Positions 1 to 7,219 of a stretch of DNA of 64,000 nt are shown here, piece after piece. This DNA is from Nocardiopsis sp. N85. Lineage in GTDB: Bacteria; Actinomycetota; Actinomycetes; Streptosporangiales; Streptosporangiaceae. Each line of letters opens with the position of its first letter. The stretch's first letter is position 1. The notes below the pieces were generated by a model. It worked only from the letters and a program-made list of their open reading frames with translations, made no database searches and had not been told where the DNA came from. Where the stretch lies: contig NZ_JARBUT010000004.1 in the NCBI RefSeq assembly GCF_028882275.1, forward strand, positions 289,138 to 353,137, in the 5' to 3' direction. The position numbers were made by a program, and so were the translations under genes.

Positions 1-2
1 AG

Positions 3-881
3 TCCTCCGATCCGGAGGTGAAGAAGTCGGTGCGGGGGAGGCGGGTGATCTGGCTGTCGACCAAGCATCGGATCCGGGCCACGTTGCGCAGCGCTTTGTC
101 GGACGCGGTCCGCTCCCCGGACCTGCCCGTCACGGTGAACATCGCCTCGCACGTGCGCCTGCCCTCCTGTCCGAGGAAGCGGCCCCTGGTGTGGACTGCG
201 GACCGGGTCCGCTTGTGGGAGAAGGACGGCACGGTGCCGGGGGAGGTGATGGTGTGGACCCCGGAACAGACCCGGACCTTCCTCCAACACGCGAAGAAGT
301 ACACGTGGTTGTTCCCCATGTTCCACCTCATCGCGGTCAAGGGGCTGCGCCGGGGTGAGGCGGTCGGGTTGCCGTGGGCGAACACCCGGTTGGTGGACGG
401 CCAGATCGACATCCGCGTCCAGGTCGTGCAGCTCGCGTGGGAGACCATCACCTCCACACCCAAGAGCGCGGCGGGACAGCGCACGATCACCTTGGACGCC
501 GACACCATCAAGGTGCTGCGGGGCTGGAAGAGGTTCCAGAACGAACAGCGCCTCGCAGCAGGATCGGCCTGGGCCGCTACGGGGTTGGTGTTCACGCGCC
601 AGGACGGGTCGGGGTGGCATCCGGGGCAGGTCAGCGACTGGTTCTGCCGTATCGCCAAAGCCGCCGGGCTCCCGCCGATCACCCTGCACGGGCTCCGCCA
701 CGGGGCCGCCTCGCTCGCACTCGCCGCGGGAACGGACGTGAAGGTGGTCTCGACCGAGCTCGGCCACGCGACCACGCACTTCACCCAGGACACCTACCAG
801 TCGGTGTACCCCGACGTCGCCAAGGCCGCTGCGGAGGCGACCGCCGCGCTGTTGCGTGGGGCGCCGGTGTCGGTCGGGTAG
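3..881 (+). CDS. Tyrosine recombinase/integrase, N-terminus beyond window edge
   Basis: Site-specific recombinase of the phage-integrase family, which would excise or integrate a mobile element. The frame is open to the left edge, so the N-terminal arm-binding domain is missing. Numbering from the GTG at 18, the catalytic set is visible: the first Arg in GLRRGEA (about R111-R112), the HGLRHG box (H224, R227), LGHATTH (H250) and the nucleophile Tyr in QDTYQ (Y260). The core-binding part (TKHRIRATLRSALSDAV) precedes it. The catalytic domain therefore looks intact. A decayed copy of its 3' end lies at 4182-4350 beside a tRNA-Arg, and both copies share downstream motifs, so this gene is probably the right end of an integrated element. 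The partner excisionase is not in view. Confidence 0.9.
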   Translation, partial: SSDPEVKKSVRGRRVIWLSTKHRIRATLRSALSDAVRSPDLPVTVNIASHVRLPSCPRKRPLVWTADRVRLWEKDGTVPGEVMVWTPEQTRTFLQHAKKYTWLFPMFHLIAVKGLRRGEAVGLPWANTRLVDGQIDIRVQVVQLAWETITSTPKSAAGQRTITLDADTIKVLRGWKRFQNEQRLAAGSAWAATGLVFTRQDGSGWHPGQVSDWFCRIAKAAGLPPITLHGLRHGAASLALAAGTDVKVVSTELGHATTHFTQDTYQSVYPDVAKAAAEATAALLRGAPVSVG

Positions 882-890
882 CGGGACGGG

Positions 891-919
891 GGAGTACACC
901 AGGAGCAATTCAGCGCCCC
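891..919 (+). other. Post-integrase motif, possible recombinase arm-type site (left copy)
   Basis: The segment GGAGTACACCAGGAGCA plus CAGCGCCCC-like flank starts nine bases after the integrase stop. It aligns with 4550-4577, which follows the decayed integrase copy (GGAGCACACGAGGAGCA). Conservation of a noncoding motif after both integrase ends suggests recombinase arm-binding or att-proximal DNA. That function is inferred; only the similarity is seen. Confidence 0.45.
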
Positions 920-984
920 GAGCCCCGGGCTGCGTGGCGGGTTCACCCCGCCCGGCCTGGGGCTTCGCCGTGGGCGGAGGCGGT

Positions 985-1005
985 CGGCCATCGGATCAAA
1001 GGTCC
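985..1005 (+). other. att-like repeat matching the tRNA-Arg anticodon arm
   Basis: CGGCCATCGGAT at 985-996 is identical to 4664-4675, inside the tRNA-Arg gene. The next nine bases match at five positions, giving 17 of 21 in all, in the same orientation. The repeat sits 66 bases after the left post-integrase motif; the tRNA copy sits 87 bases after the right one. This fits an attachment-site relic left by tandem insertion into the tRNA. The short identity could still be chance. Confidence 0.4.
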
Positions 1006-1230
1006 CATGGTTAGTTCTTATGCTTCGAATTCTCATGGGATCATTCTGCGACGACGTCAAAATTTTAGGTAATTATGATTCTCGCTTGGTGGTTTCAGTA
1101 AAGCCATGGCCGATCATGACTGGATATACTGGTGCCTGCGCTTTTGATCTGCCTTTGGGTTGGCTCATTCCTGTGGGGTGGAGGTTTCTAGCAATGGTCA
1201 TGTTAATGATGAAGAGATTGGGGGATATCG

Positions 1231-3063
1231 ATGGAACTTGTGGGAGTGAGGCTAGAAAATGTAGGCGGGTTCCAGGCCGCTGAGTTCGACATGAAAGGAA
1301 ACCGTCTGCTCATTGGTGAAAACAATTCAGGAAAAACATCCTTGCTCCGAATTTGTGATTGGCTGTTTAACGTTGCTGATGCTGCATTGCTGAGCGGGCG
1401 GCGTCGGTTATCGGAGAATGAGCGATTGCTTCTTGTTCCTGCTCGTGCCACGAGGAATAAGGCACGAAGGTTGATCTTGCGAATATTTATTCCTGATGGG
1501 AGAGCGGGGCGTCGTTTCAACGCTGTAAATGGAGTATGCGAACTTCGGATACAGTTTCGCTCCGAGGTCACCTATGCACGAATCACGGTTCCAAGGAGAG
1601 GAGAGGGATCGGAGTCGGAAGAGAAAGCCATCGATTTGTTTAGGCGTTTGCAAGGATCTTACTGCGCTCTCTATGTTGGGGCCGCAAGGGATGCGCGATC
1701 GCATCTGTTTAGATCATCTTTGAAAACAGCCTTGACTCAAAGTCTATCGGGCGCCCTAATTGGCTCCGGTCTGGGGAGAATGTCGACACTAGGGAAAAAT
1801 TTTACCGAGAATGCCAGGGAATTGAGTAGGGCCGGTGAGGGTCAGGCTAATTTAGTTTGGGAATCGACTCGTGAATATCTCCGGGGGTTGTTTGATCTAG
1901 ATGCGAACTTCGGTCTAGATATTAACCCACAGACGATGATTGAGTTTCTTGTGAGTCAGATCGAGCCAGCTTTCTCTATGGGTGAGCATGATGCGCAGCG
2001 CGTGCCGATTGACCAGTTGGGTGCTGGTACTCAAAGCGTCATGGCAATGGCATTGATTCAGCTATCGATGGCGGGTGCTGAGAAAAGATTGCTTCTCCTG
2101 GAGGAGCCTGAAGCATTTTTGCATCCGAGTGCACAGCGGACGATTGCATGGCAAATTTTCCGGAAGAGTGATGTGCAGATAATGGCTACGACACACAGTT
2201 CTCTGGTTTTGGCGGAGGCTGCTCCGGCAGATGTCGTAGTACTTCGAGAACATATGATATATCCAGCAGGTGTTGTGGACAATGATCAAGAAGAAAAAGA
2301 CCATTACCAATTATCGACATGGGCATCCGGGTCGATGTTTGACAGGAGCTTACTGCTCGTTGAAGGGCCAGGAGACCTGGCATTTTTTGAAGCAATGCGC
2401 AGAAATTTGGAAGGTATAGTTCCGATTCCTGTGCTTAGTCGAATGAGAGTAGCAGCTGTTGGTGGGAAGAACAGCTTTGGTCCCTGGTTGCGCCTTCTTC
2501 GGCGATATCGGGAACCAAATTCCAGATCACTGGCATACAGCGTACTGGTCTGTGTCGACTCAGTAGACGCATCTTCGGCTATCTTGCGTGCAATTCGCGA
2601 AAACGACATTACTGTTCAGGCTGATGTTCAGGCGAAGTTTTCGGATATAATGGGAGAATTCGATGCTGGGAGTCTAACACGTGAGGATGCGAATTTGGTT
2701 GCCCGAAGAACCGGTTCAGCAAACCTTTCGATTGTTGAAAAAGATTTTCCTGTGCACCTGATGCCTGTGGATCTCGAGTATACTTTGACAGTTGAACTTT
2801 CTGACTGTCGTGCCATTAAATTTGCAGATCTCATGAATATTGAAGCGCAATCCGCTGGAGTTCTGGCTGCGCGCTTGGGATCGAAAGGTGGAGAAGGAAA
2901 GGCGTCCGAAAAATCTGGGGCGAAGGCTCCACATGTCAGATCAAAACTGGCGTGCTATTTAAATTGGAACGAAGTGTCTAGCGACCTTAAGTTGCTTATT
3001 TGGCGATGGATTCAGCCTGCGGTCTCTGGGTCTAGTTTGTCACGTCCTATCGAGCTCCAATAG
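1231..3063 (+). CDS. OLD-family ATP-dependent endonuclease (AAA ATPase + TOPRIM)
   Basis: Overcoming-lysogenization-defect type nuclease, 610 aa. The N-terminal ABC-like ATPase shows Walker A GENNSGKT (residues 29-36), a signature-like LGAGTQS, Walker B LLLLEEPEAFLHP (about 287-300) and the H-loop ATTHSS. A TOPRIM domain follows, with VEGPGD (E378, D382) and VDSVD (D443, D446). The usual TOPRIM acidic pair is DxD, so the four-residue DSVD spacing is unusual. No UvrD-like helicase lies next to it, so it is a stand-alone (class 1-like) OLD rather than a Gabija pair. The gene is far more AT-rich than its neighbours and uses A/T-ending codons, a sign of recent transfer. It lies between two integrase ends. 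A role in anti-phage defence is known for the family but only inferred here. Confidence 0.85.
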   Translation: MELVGVRLENVGGFQAAEFDMKGNRLLIGENNSGKTSLLRICDWLFNVADAALLSGRRRLSENERLLLVPARATRNKARRLILRIFIPDGRAGRRFNAVNGVCELRIQFRSEVTYARITVPRRGEGSESEEKAIDLFRRLQGSYCALYVGAARDARSHLFRSSLKTALTQSLSGALIGSGLGRMSTLGKNFTENARELSRAGEGQANLVWESTREYLRGLFDLDANFGLDINPQTMIEFLVSQIEPAFSMGEHDAQRVPIDQLGAGTQSVMAMALIQLSMAGAEKRLLLLEEPEAFLHPSAQRTIAWQIFRKSDVQIMATTHSSLVLAEAAPADVVVLREHMIYPAGVVDNDQEEKDHYQLSTWASGSMFDRSLLLVEGPGDLAFFEAMRRNLEGIVPIPVLSRMRVAAVGGKNSFGPWLRLLRRYREPNSRSLAYSVLVCVDSVDASSAILRAIRENDITVQADVQAKFSDIMGEFDAGSLTREDANLVARRTGSANLSIVEKDFPVHLMPVDLEYTLTVELSDCRAIKFADLMNIEAQSAGVLAARLGSKGGEGKASEKSGAKAPHVRSKLACYLNWNEVSSDLKLLIWRWIQPAVSGSSLSRPIELQ

Positions 3064-3241
3064 GTCTTTGATGGTTTGCCTCCTCCGCGTTCATTTGACT
3101 GTGGCTGTGGAACGAAATCGCTGAACCCTGGCTTGTCTCTTCGTTCGGATGAACTGCTGGTGCCCCGATAGGGAACGCCGGGCATGCCATCCTTTACGGA
3201 GGCAACGCCAGATAAACCGTGACCACTGGACTCCATAGTCT

Positions 3242-3349
3242 GTGCGGCAGATTTCCGCCTTTCTGGATACCCACGACGAGGTCCTAATCGTGGATGAGAC
3301 CAGTGACCCTAAGAAGGGCGCTTGCGTCGCCGGAGTCCCATTAAGAGCG
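3242..3349 (+). pseudogene. IS701-like transposase fragment
   Basis: About 35 codons read RQISAFLDTHDEVLIVDE then TSDPKKGACVAGVP. This matches the region around the first catalytic Asp of IS701-family transposases (typically VLIVDETGxxKKGxxSxGVQRQY). It breaks off right after the VAGV motif, with no continuation in any frame. It is a relic only. The flanks (3064-3241 and 3350-3572) hold no gene I can recognise. Confidence 0.5.
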
Positions 3350-3572
3350 GGCTCGTCAGTAGGTTCTTTTCTCCTACCTCGCGGAGTTGAAGTACGGGTA
3401 TGGCTCGGGTGATCTCTCCGATCCGGTGCGGGCGGCACCGCAACCAGAGCAGACCGCCCCTGTTTCTGATTTGGATGATGGCCCGCTCGCCAGGCAATTC
3501 TTGTTGTCAGGGATGGTTCTCGCTGGCGGGTGCGGGGCTCGGTGCAGATTCGAGACGGTAACGGAAACGTTG

Positions 3573-4071
3573 TCAGGACCTGGTGGTGTCAATTCGTTGA
3601 AGCAACACCTTCGCCCTCAAGAGGAGCTTGTGGAACATCTTCTGCGGTGTGTAGAACCCCAAGTACGCCCGGGGGCGGGTGTTGAGCTCGTCGGCGATCG
3701 CGGCCAGGTATGGCTGGTGCTGCGGAATGTCGGTGCCCTTGGGCAGGTCCTCCCGGATCAGGCGGTTAGTGTTCTCGTTGGTGGGCCCCGGCCACGGCGA
3801 GTGCGGATCAGAGAAGAACACCGGCAGGTCGGTGACCACCGTCATCGGCCTCCCGCCCCTGGGGCAGAACCAGGATCACCGTTTACCGGTTCTGGCGGTC
3901 TACCAGCGTGATCACTGCGGTCTTGCCCTCCTTGCCCGCCACGAGATCCCCCTCCCAAACTCCGAGGACCTAGCGGCCCAGAGCCTGCTCGGTGCGCATA
4001 CCTTCTCCTCGCGCGTGGGCGAGCACGATCTCCTCGCGTTCAGCGAGGGTGAGCATCCGTCGTTCTTGCAT
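3573..4071 (-). pseudogene. Decayed IS30-family transposase
   Basis: Read from 4071 downward, the first piece is an IS30-type N-terminal helix-turn-helix (MLTLAEREEIVLAHARGEG). A TAG stop follows, then the start of the catalytic domain (WEGDLVAGKEGKTAVITLVD), then a TAA stop. A frame change leads to the C-terminal part (VFFSDPHSPWPGPTNENTN, LIREDLPKGTDI, ELNTRPRAYLGFYTP). Most of the DNA-binding domain and the block with the second catalytic Asp are deleted. Two in-frame stops, a frameshift and these deletions make it non-functional. It points to repeated insertion in this integration hotspot. Confidence 0.8.
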
Positions 4072-4181
4072 GAGCAACCCCTATGAACTGCGGAGTCGCT
4101 ACGGCGGTATGACACCATCCCTGCCAGCCTGTGGTCACCGTTGCCAACGAGTTACACAACGTCTTAGGACAGAACAGCTAG

Positions 4182-4350
4182 GGCGTTGCCTCGCTCGCAC
4201 TTGACGCGGGGTCGGACGTGCAGGTGGCGCCAAAGGTGTTGAGGCGCACGACCACGCACTTCACGCGGGACACATGCCAGCTGGTGCTCCCCGAAGTCGC
4301 GAACGGCGGCGGAACCGACTGCGCAGTCGCTGTGCCGGGCGGCGCCCGGG
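4182..4350 (+). pseudogene. Decayed integrase 3' end, second copy
   Basis: Translation gives GVASLALDAGSDVQV then TTHFTRDTCQLVLPEVA, which aligns with the C-terminus of the recombinase at 3-881 (AASLALAAGTDVKVV, TTHFTQDTYQSVYPDVA). DNA identity is obvious along the stretch. The catalytic Tyr is replaced by Cys and the LGHA box is lost, so it cannot be active. Homology starts sharply near 4182, suggesting a deletion junction. It reads toward the 3' end of the tRNA-Arg, the usual layout for integrases of tRNA-integrating actinomycete elements. Confidence 0.8.
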
Positions 4351-4549
4351 TCGGGGCGTGTTGGGCGGCTGAATTGCCGGGTGGCCTCTGGGGTAGGGGG
4401 CGTGGGGGTTGGGAGCGGATGGGGCAGTAGACCCGTGGTTGGGCGCTGGTGGGCGGACGCGGGGTTGTCCCGGCCCAGGGCCCGTCACGGTCGTGGGATA
4501 GCAAAGTGCTCCGGGAGGTGGACCCCCACCTGCACTGACCTTGTACTGG

Positions 4550-4577
4550 GGAGCACACGAGGAGCACACATCGCCCC
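4550..4577 (+). other. Post-integrase motif, possible recombinase arm-type site (right copy)
   Basis: This contains GGAGCACAC twice in tandem (4550-4558 and 4561-4569) followed by ATCGCCCC. It corresponds to 891-919 after the intact integrase. Paired short repeats between an integrase gene and its att site resemble arm-type recombinase binding sites; the function is inferred. Confidence 0.45.
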
Positions 4578-4639
4578 CAAACGCCGCGAGGACCTCGTTC
4601 GAGATCCTCGCGCACCCCGTCTGACCTAGGGTTTTGTGG

Positions 4640-4712
4640 CGCACCCGGCAGGATTCGAACCTGCGGCCATCGGATTAGAAGTCCGGTGCTCTATCCACTG
4701 AGCTACGGGTGC
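4640..4712 (-). tRNA. tRNA-Arg (anticodon TCT)
   Basis: The minus strand folds as a standard cloverleaf. The acceptor is GCACCCG/CGGGTGC, the D-stem GCTC/GAGC, the anticodon loop CTTCTAA (anticodon TCT, reading AGA), and the T-arm carries GGTTCGAATCC. The lowest anticodon-stem pair is C-A. No CCA is encoded. The gene is complete, and its 3' end faces the integrase remnants, so it is the likely integration target. Confidence 0.93.
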
Positions 4713-5133
4713 TCGATTCAATTGTCGCCCGATGTAGCGGCTCGTGACCAAGCTGTGACACGGGGTGGCCTGAGGTCGGGTGGTCGGCCCGTACCGTGGT
4801 GCCCCGGGCAGACATTCTAGGGTATTTGGAAGATCTCGCCCACGGGTGGGCAAAGACTCAGCAACTACGGTGATTCGTAGTTGGCACTCGTTACCACGCG
4901 CGCTCCACCAAATCGGTCGCTATGGGCCTCGTGCACCACGTTACCGGTGATTAACCCCCGGTGCGCCTCACCCTCGCTGGCGTTTCGTGAACTCCTGATG
5001 TCAAGCGGTCAGAAGTGCCACCACTGTCCGGCGAGGACGGCCATCCAGGTCAGAGTGCACAGCATTGGGCCTCCGTTGGACGTCACTGAGAGTAGTCGTA
5101 AATATAACTCTGTGTAACCATCGGAGGTGTGTT
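4713..5133. other. Intergenic, tRNA-Arg to cbiB
   Basis: No gene is seen. It holds a perfect 8-bp hairpin at 4862-4883 (CAACTACG, loop GTGATT, CGTAGTTG) of unknown role and, near its right end, a cbiB promoter candidate. I looked for a cobalamin riboswitch and found no convincing B12 box. Confidence 0.6.
5076..5104 (+). promoter_or_regulatory. Candidate sigma70-type promoter of cbiB
   Basis: TTGGAC (5076-5081), a 17-base spacer and TAAATA (5099-5104). Transcription would start near 5111, giving a leader of only about 23 bases before the GTG at 5134. Such a short leader would leave no room for a riboswitch. Confidence 0.45.
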
Positions 5134-6042
5134 GTGACGGGTCGCTACCGTGGTGCGGTGCGATCACGAGGAATGACGGCGGGCTTCCTGCTCGATGTAC
5201 TGGTACCGGACCCCCGAAGGGGGCATCCCGTCGCGTTGTTCGGGCGGGCCGCCGGGTGGTGGGAGCGGAGGGTCCACAGGGACTCCCGGGTCGCCGGCGC
5301 GGTGTTCGCCGCCGGGGCCGTCCTGCCCGTGGTCGGGCTGGGGCGGTTGGCCGAACGGGGTGGGGCGCCGGTGACCGCCGCGGTCACGTGGGCGGTCCTG
5401 GGCGGGAGCATGCTGTGCCGGGAGGCCGAGGGTATCGCCCGGGCCCTGGAGGCCGGCGATGTGGAGCGGGCCCGGGAGCTGTTGCCGCGGTTGTGCGGGC
5501 GCGACCCCCGAGGGCTGGGGGAGCGGGAGATCGCCCGGGCCGTCGTCGAGTCGCTGGCGGAGAACACCTCCGACGCCGTGGTGGGCCCGTTGGTGTGGGG
5601 TGCCCTGTGCGGGGTCGCCGGGCTGGCCGGTTTCCGGGCGGTGAACACGTTGGACGCCATGGTCGGCCACCGCGACGAGCGGTACCGCAGGTTCGGTACG
5701 GCCTCGGCCCGGTTGGACGACCTCGCCGGATGGGGGCCGGCGCGGCTCACCGCCGTGTTGGCGGTCCTGGCCGCGCCTGCGGTGGGCGGGGACGTCGAAA
5801 AGGCGTGGCGGGTCTGGCGAAGGGACGGGGACCGGCACCCCAGTCCGAACGCGGGCCAGTGCGAGGCGGCCTTCGCCGGCGCGCTCGGGGTCACCCTGGG
5901 AGGGGCGAACGTCTACGGGGACCGGGAGGAGCGTCGGCCGCGGATGGGCGACGGCCCGCCGCCCGAGGTGGCGGACATCCGGCGGGCGGTCCGGCTGTCC
6001 CGGCTGGTCGGCGCGGGCGCTCTGGCGGTGACGGACCTGTAG
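5134..6042 (+). CDS. cbiB: Adenosylcobinamide-phosphate synthase CbiB/CobD
   Basis: Membrane enzyme that attaches aminopropanol (or its phosphate) to adenosylcobyric acid in cobalamin synthesis. Family hallmarks are visible: LLDVLVPDPRRGHPVALFGR at the N-terminus, VVESLAENTSDAVVGPL, FRAVNTLDAMVGHRDERYRRFG and PSPNAGQCEAAFAGALGV. Length (302 aa) is typical. I chose GTG 5134 because GGAGG at 5123-5127 lies six bases upstream; an ATG at 5065 would add residues unlike the family. The gene stands alone, away from the other cobalamin gene here (bluB-cobT at 18.6 kb). Confidence 0.93.
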   Translation: MTGRYRGAVRSRGMTAGFLLDVLVPDPRRGHPVALFGRAAGWWERRVHRDSRVAGAVFAAGAVLPVVGLGRLAERGGAPVTAAVTWAVLGGSMLCREAEGIARALEAGDVERARELLPRLCGRDPRGLGEREIARAVVESLAENTSDAVVGPLVWGALCGVAGLAGFRAVNTLDAMVGHRDERYRRFGTASARLDDLAGWGPARLTAVLAVLAAPAVGGDVEKAWRVWRRDGDRHPSPNAGQCEAAFAGALGVTLGGANVYGDREERRPRMGDGPPPEVADIRRAVRLSRLVGAGALAVTDL

Positions 6043-6384
6043 CGCCCTCCTGGTCGCGGGCACCGCGTCGGGTGGGGTGTCCCCACGGACGCTCTTCGGT
6101 CAGGAGGAGGTGTCGGGCCGGCCGGTGGGAAGCCCCTCCCCGGCGGGCGCCGTGCGGGGTGGGGCCTGGCGCGGCGCCCTGGAGAACGACGGGTTCCGGC
6201 GGGAGTCGCCGACCGGGGCGGCCCGCCCCTGGCGGGCCTTCGTGGTGTCACCGGACGTCGCTTCCGTGGTCGCCCGCCGGACTCGCCCGGACCTCCTCGG
6301 CGATCCGGTGGAGCGGTGTCCGGGCACCGGGGTGCCGTGGCGGGTGGTGCCCCCGGGTCTTCCGGGGACCCCGTCGAGCGGGGT
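6043..6384. other. Intergenic, nothing recognised
   Basis: About 340 bases between cbiB and the convergent membrane-protein gene. Open frames exist on both strands, but none has a ribosome binding site or a family resemblance, and I see no strong terminator hairpin. Confidence 0.5.
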
Positions 6385-6897
6385 TCAGGCGGCGAGGCTG
6401 CGGGCGTAGTTGACCTGCTGGTTGATCTGGGCGCCCAGGCCCGGGTGCGCGGCCGGGATGGAGGCCGCGTGGTAGTGGCCGTGCCCCTGGACGGTCACCT
6501 GGATGTGGCCGGTGGTCTTGCGGTCCTTCACCAGCAGGAAGAGCAGGCTGAGCAGGCAGGCCCAGATGAACAGGATCGCCACGATGATGGCCCAGACCGG
6601 GATGTTGCTCTCCGTGCGGCTCATGTCGGTGACGGTCCACACCGTCCCCCTGATCGGGAAGCGTCCTCCGGGGGTGATGACGGTGTTCCGGGTGATCGCG
6701 ATGTCCCCGATGGTGCTCAGGAGCGGTTCCTCCACCGAGCCGGCGGCCGGTCCGGTGGGGGCGGGAACGTAGCCGCCGCCGGGGGAGCCGTAGGGCTCCA
6801 GCGCGCCGTACTCCGGGGCGGGGTTCCAGCCGGTCGAGGGGTCCTGCCGGGGCTGCTGCCACGGGTCGCCGGGGCCGGGGGAGGGGTACTGGTTCAT
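6385..6897 (-). CDS. Small membrane protein with Pro/Gly-rich N-terminus, DUF6232-like
   Basis: 170 aa. The first 60 or so residues are Pro/Gly/Tyr-rich (MNQYPSPGPGDPWQQ) and likely disordered. A short beta-type segment follows (DIAITRNTVITPGGRFPIRGTVWTVTD). One or two membrane spans come next (IPVWAIIVAILFIWACLLSL) and a soluble tail (IQVTVQGHGHYHAASI, INQQVNYARSLAA). The layout of a strand-rich segment, a membrane anchor and a short tail resembles actinobacterial DUF6232 proteins, but the match is loose. ATG 6897 was chosen because the protein then starts at the Pro-rich segment. It is divergent from the acylase gene at 7220. Function unknown. Confidence 0.7.
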   Translation of the reverse strand: MNQYPSPGPGDPWQQPRQDPSTGWNPAPEYGALEPYGSPGGGYVPAPTGPAAGSVEEPLLSTIGDIAITRNTVITPGGRFPIRGTVWTVTDMSRTESNIPVWAIIVAILFIWACLLSLLFLLVKDRKTTGHIQVTVQGHGHYHAASIPAAHPGLGAQINQQVNYARSLAA

Positions 6898-7219
6898 GGG
6901 TCCGATTGTGTCAAAGGGAGGGGGTCGGTGGAACGCGATCCCTCGGCCGGTGTTCCGGACCTCGGCTCGACGGATCGGCGTGGCCGGATGTGGCCATTCC
7001 CGGGATCGTGTCAACCGTTCGTGACGGCCCTTGTTCGCGGTGTGCCCGCGGCTTTGCGCTGGATGTGGCGTGCGTCACGGTAAACATGCCGACTTCTCCG
7101 GCGCTCGGAAGGTGTCCTTCCGGTTCGGGGTCCCAAACGTGAAACTCTTTCGCAATTTCCCTACCCGTGCGTAACATGCCGCTGGAACCATCGCCCGTAC
7201 CCCCAGGTGGTGACAGCAC
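6898..7219. other. Divergent intergenic region
   Basis: About 320 bases between two divergent genes, so promoters for both should lie here. The words GTAAACATGCCG (near 7080) and GTAACATGCCG (near 7171) recur. TAACAT at 7172-7177 could be a -10 element for the acylase gene, without a clear -35. Confidence 0.4.

Larger units (their letters stand above)
882..1230. other. Gene-free stretch with base-composition switch
   Basis: There is no convincing gene here. GC-rich DNA continues to about 1010 and then turns abruptly AT-rich (TTAGTTCTTATGC onward), the same composition as the following nuclease gene. CCCATG (1004-1009) and CATGGG (1034-1039) form a 6-bp inverted repeat at the switch. A ribosome binding site (GGGGGA) stands just before the ATG at 1231. 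Confidence 0.6.

Noticed and set aside
1020..1283. 87-codon frame overlapping the start of the OLD gene
   Set aside because: No ribosome binding site, no recognisable domain, and it overlaps the better-supported start at 1231.
4130..4181. Possible IS256-type end (ACGAGTTACACAACGTC)
   Set aside because: Short and unsupported by any matching transposase or second terminal repeat.
4900..5133. Cobalamin riboswitch upstream of cbiB
   Set aside because: Only weak resemblance (GCCACCACTGTCC) and no proper B12 box. A promoter candidate gives a leader too short for one.
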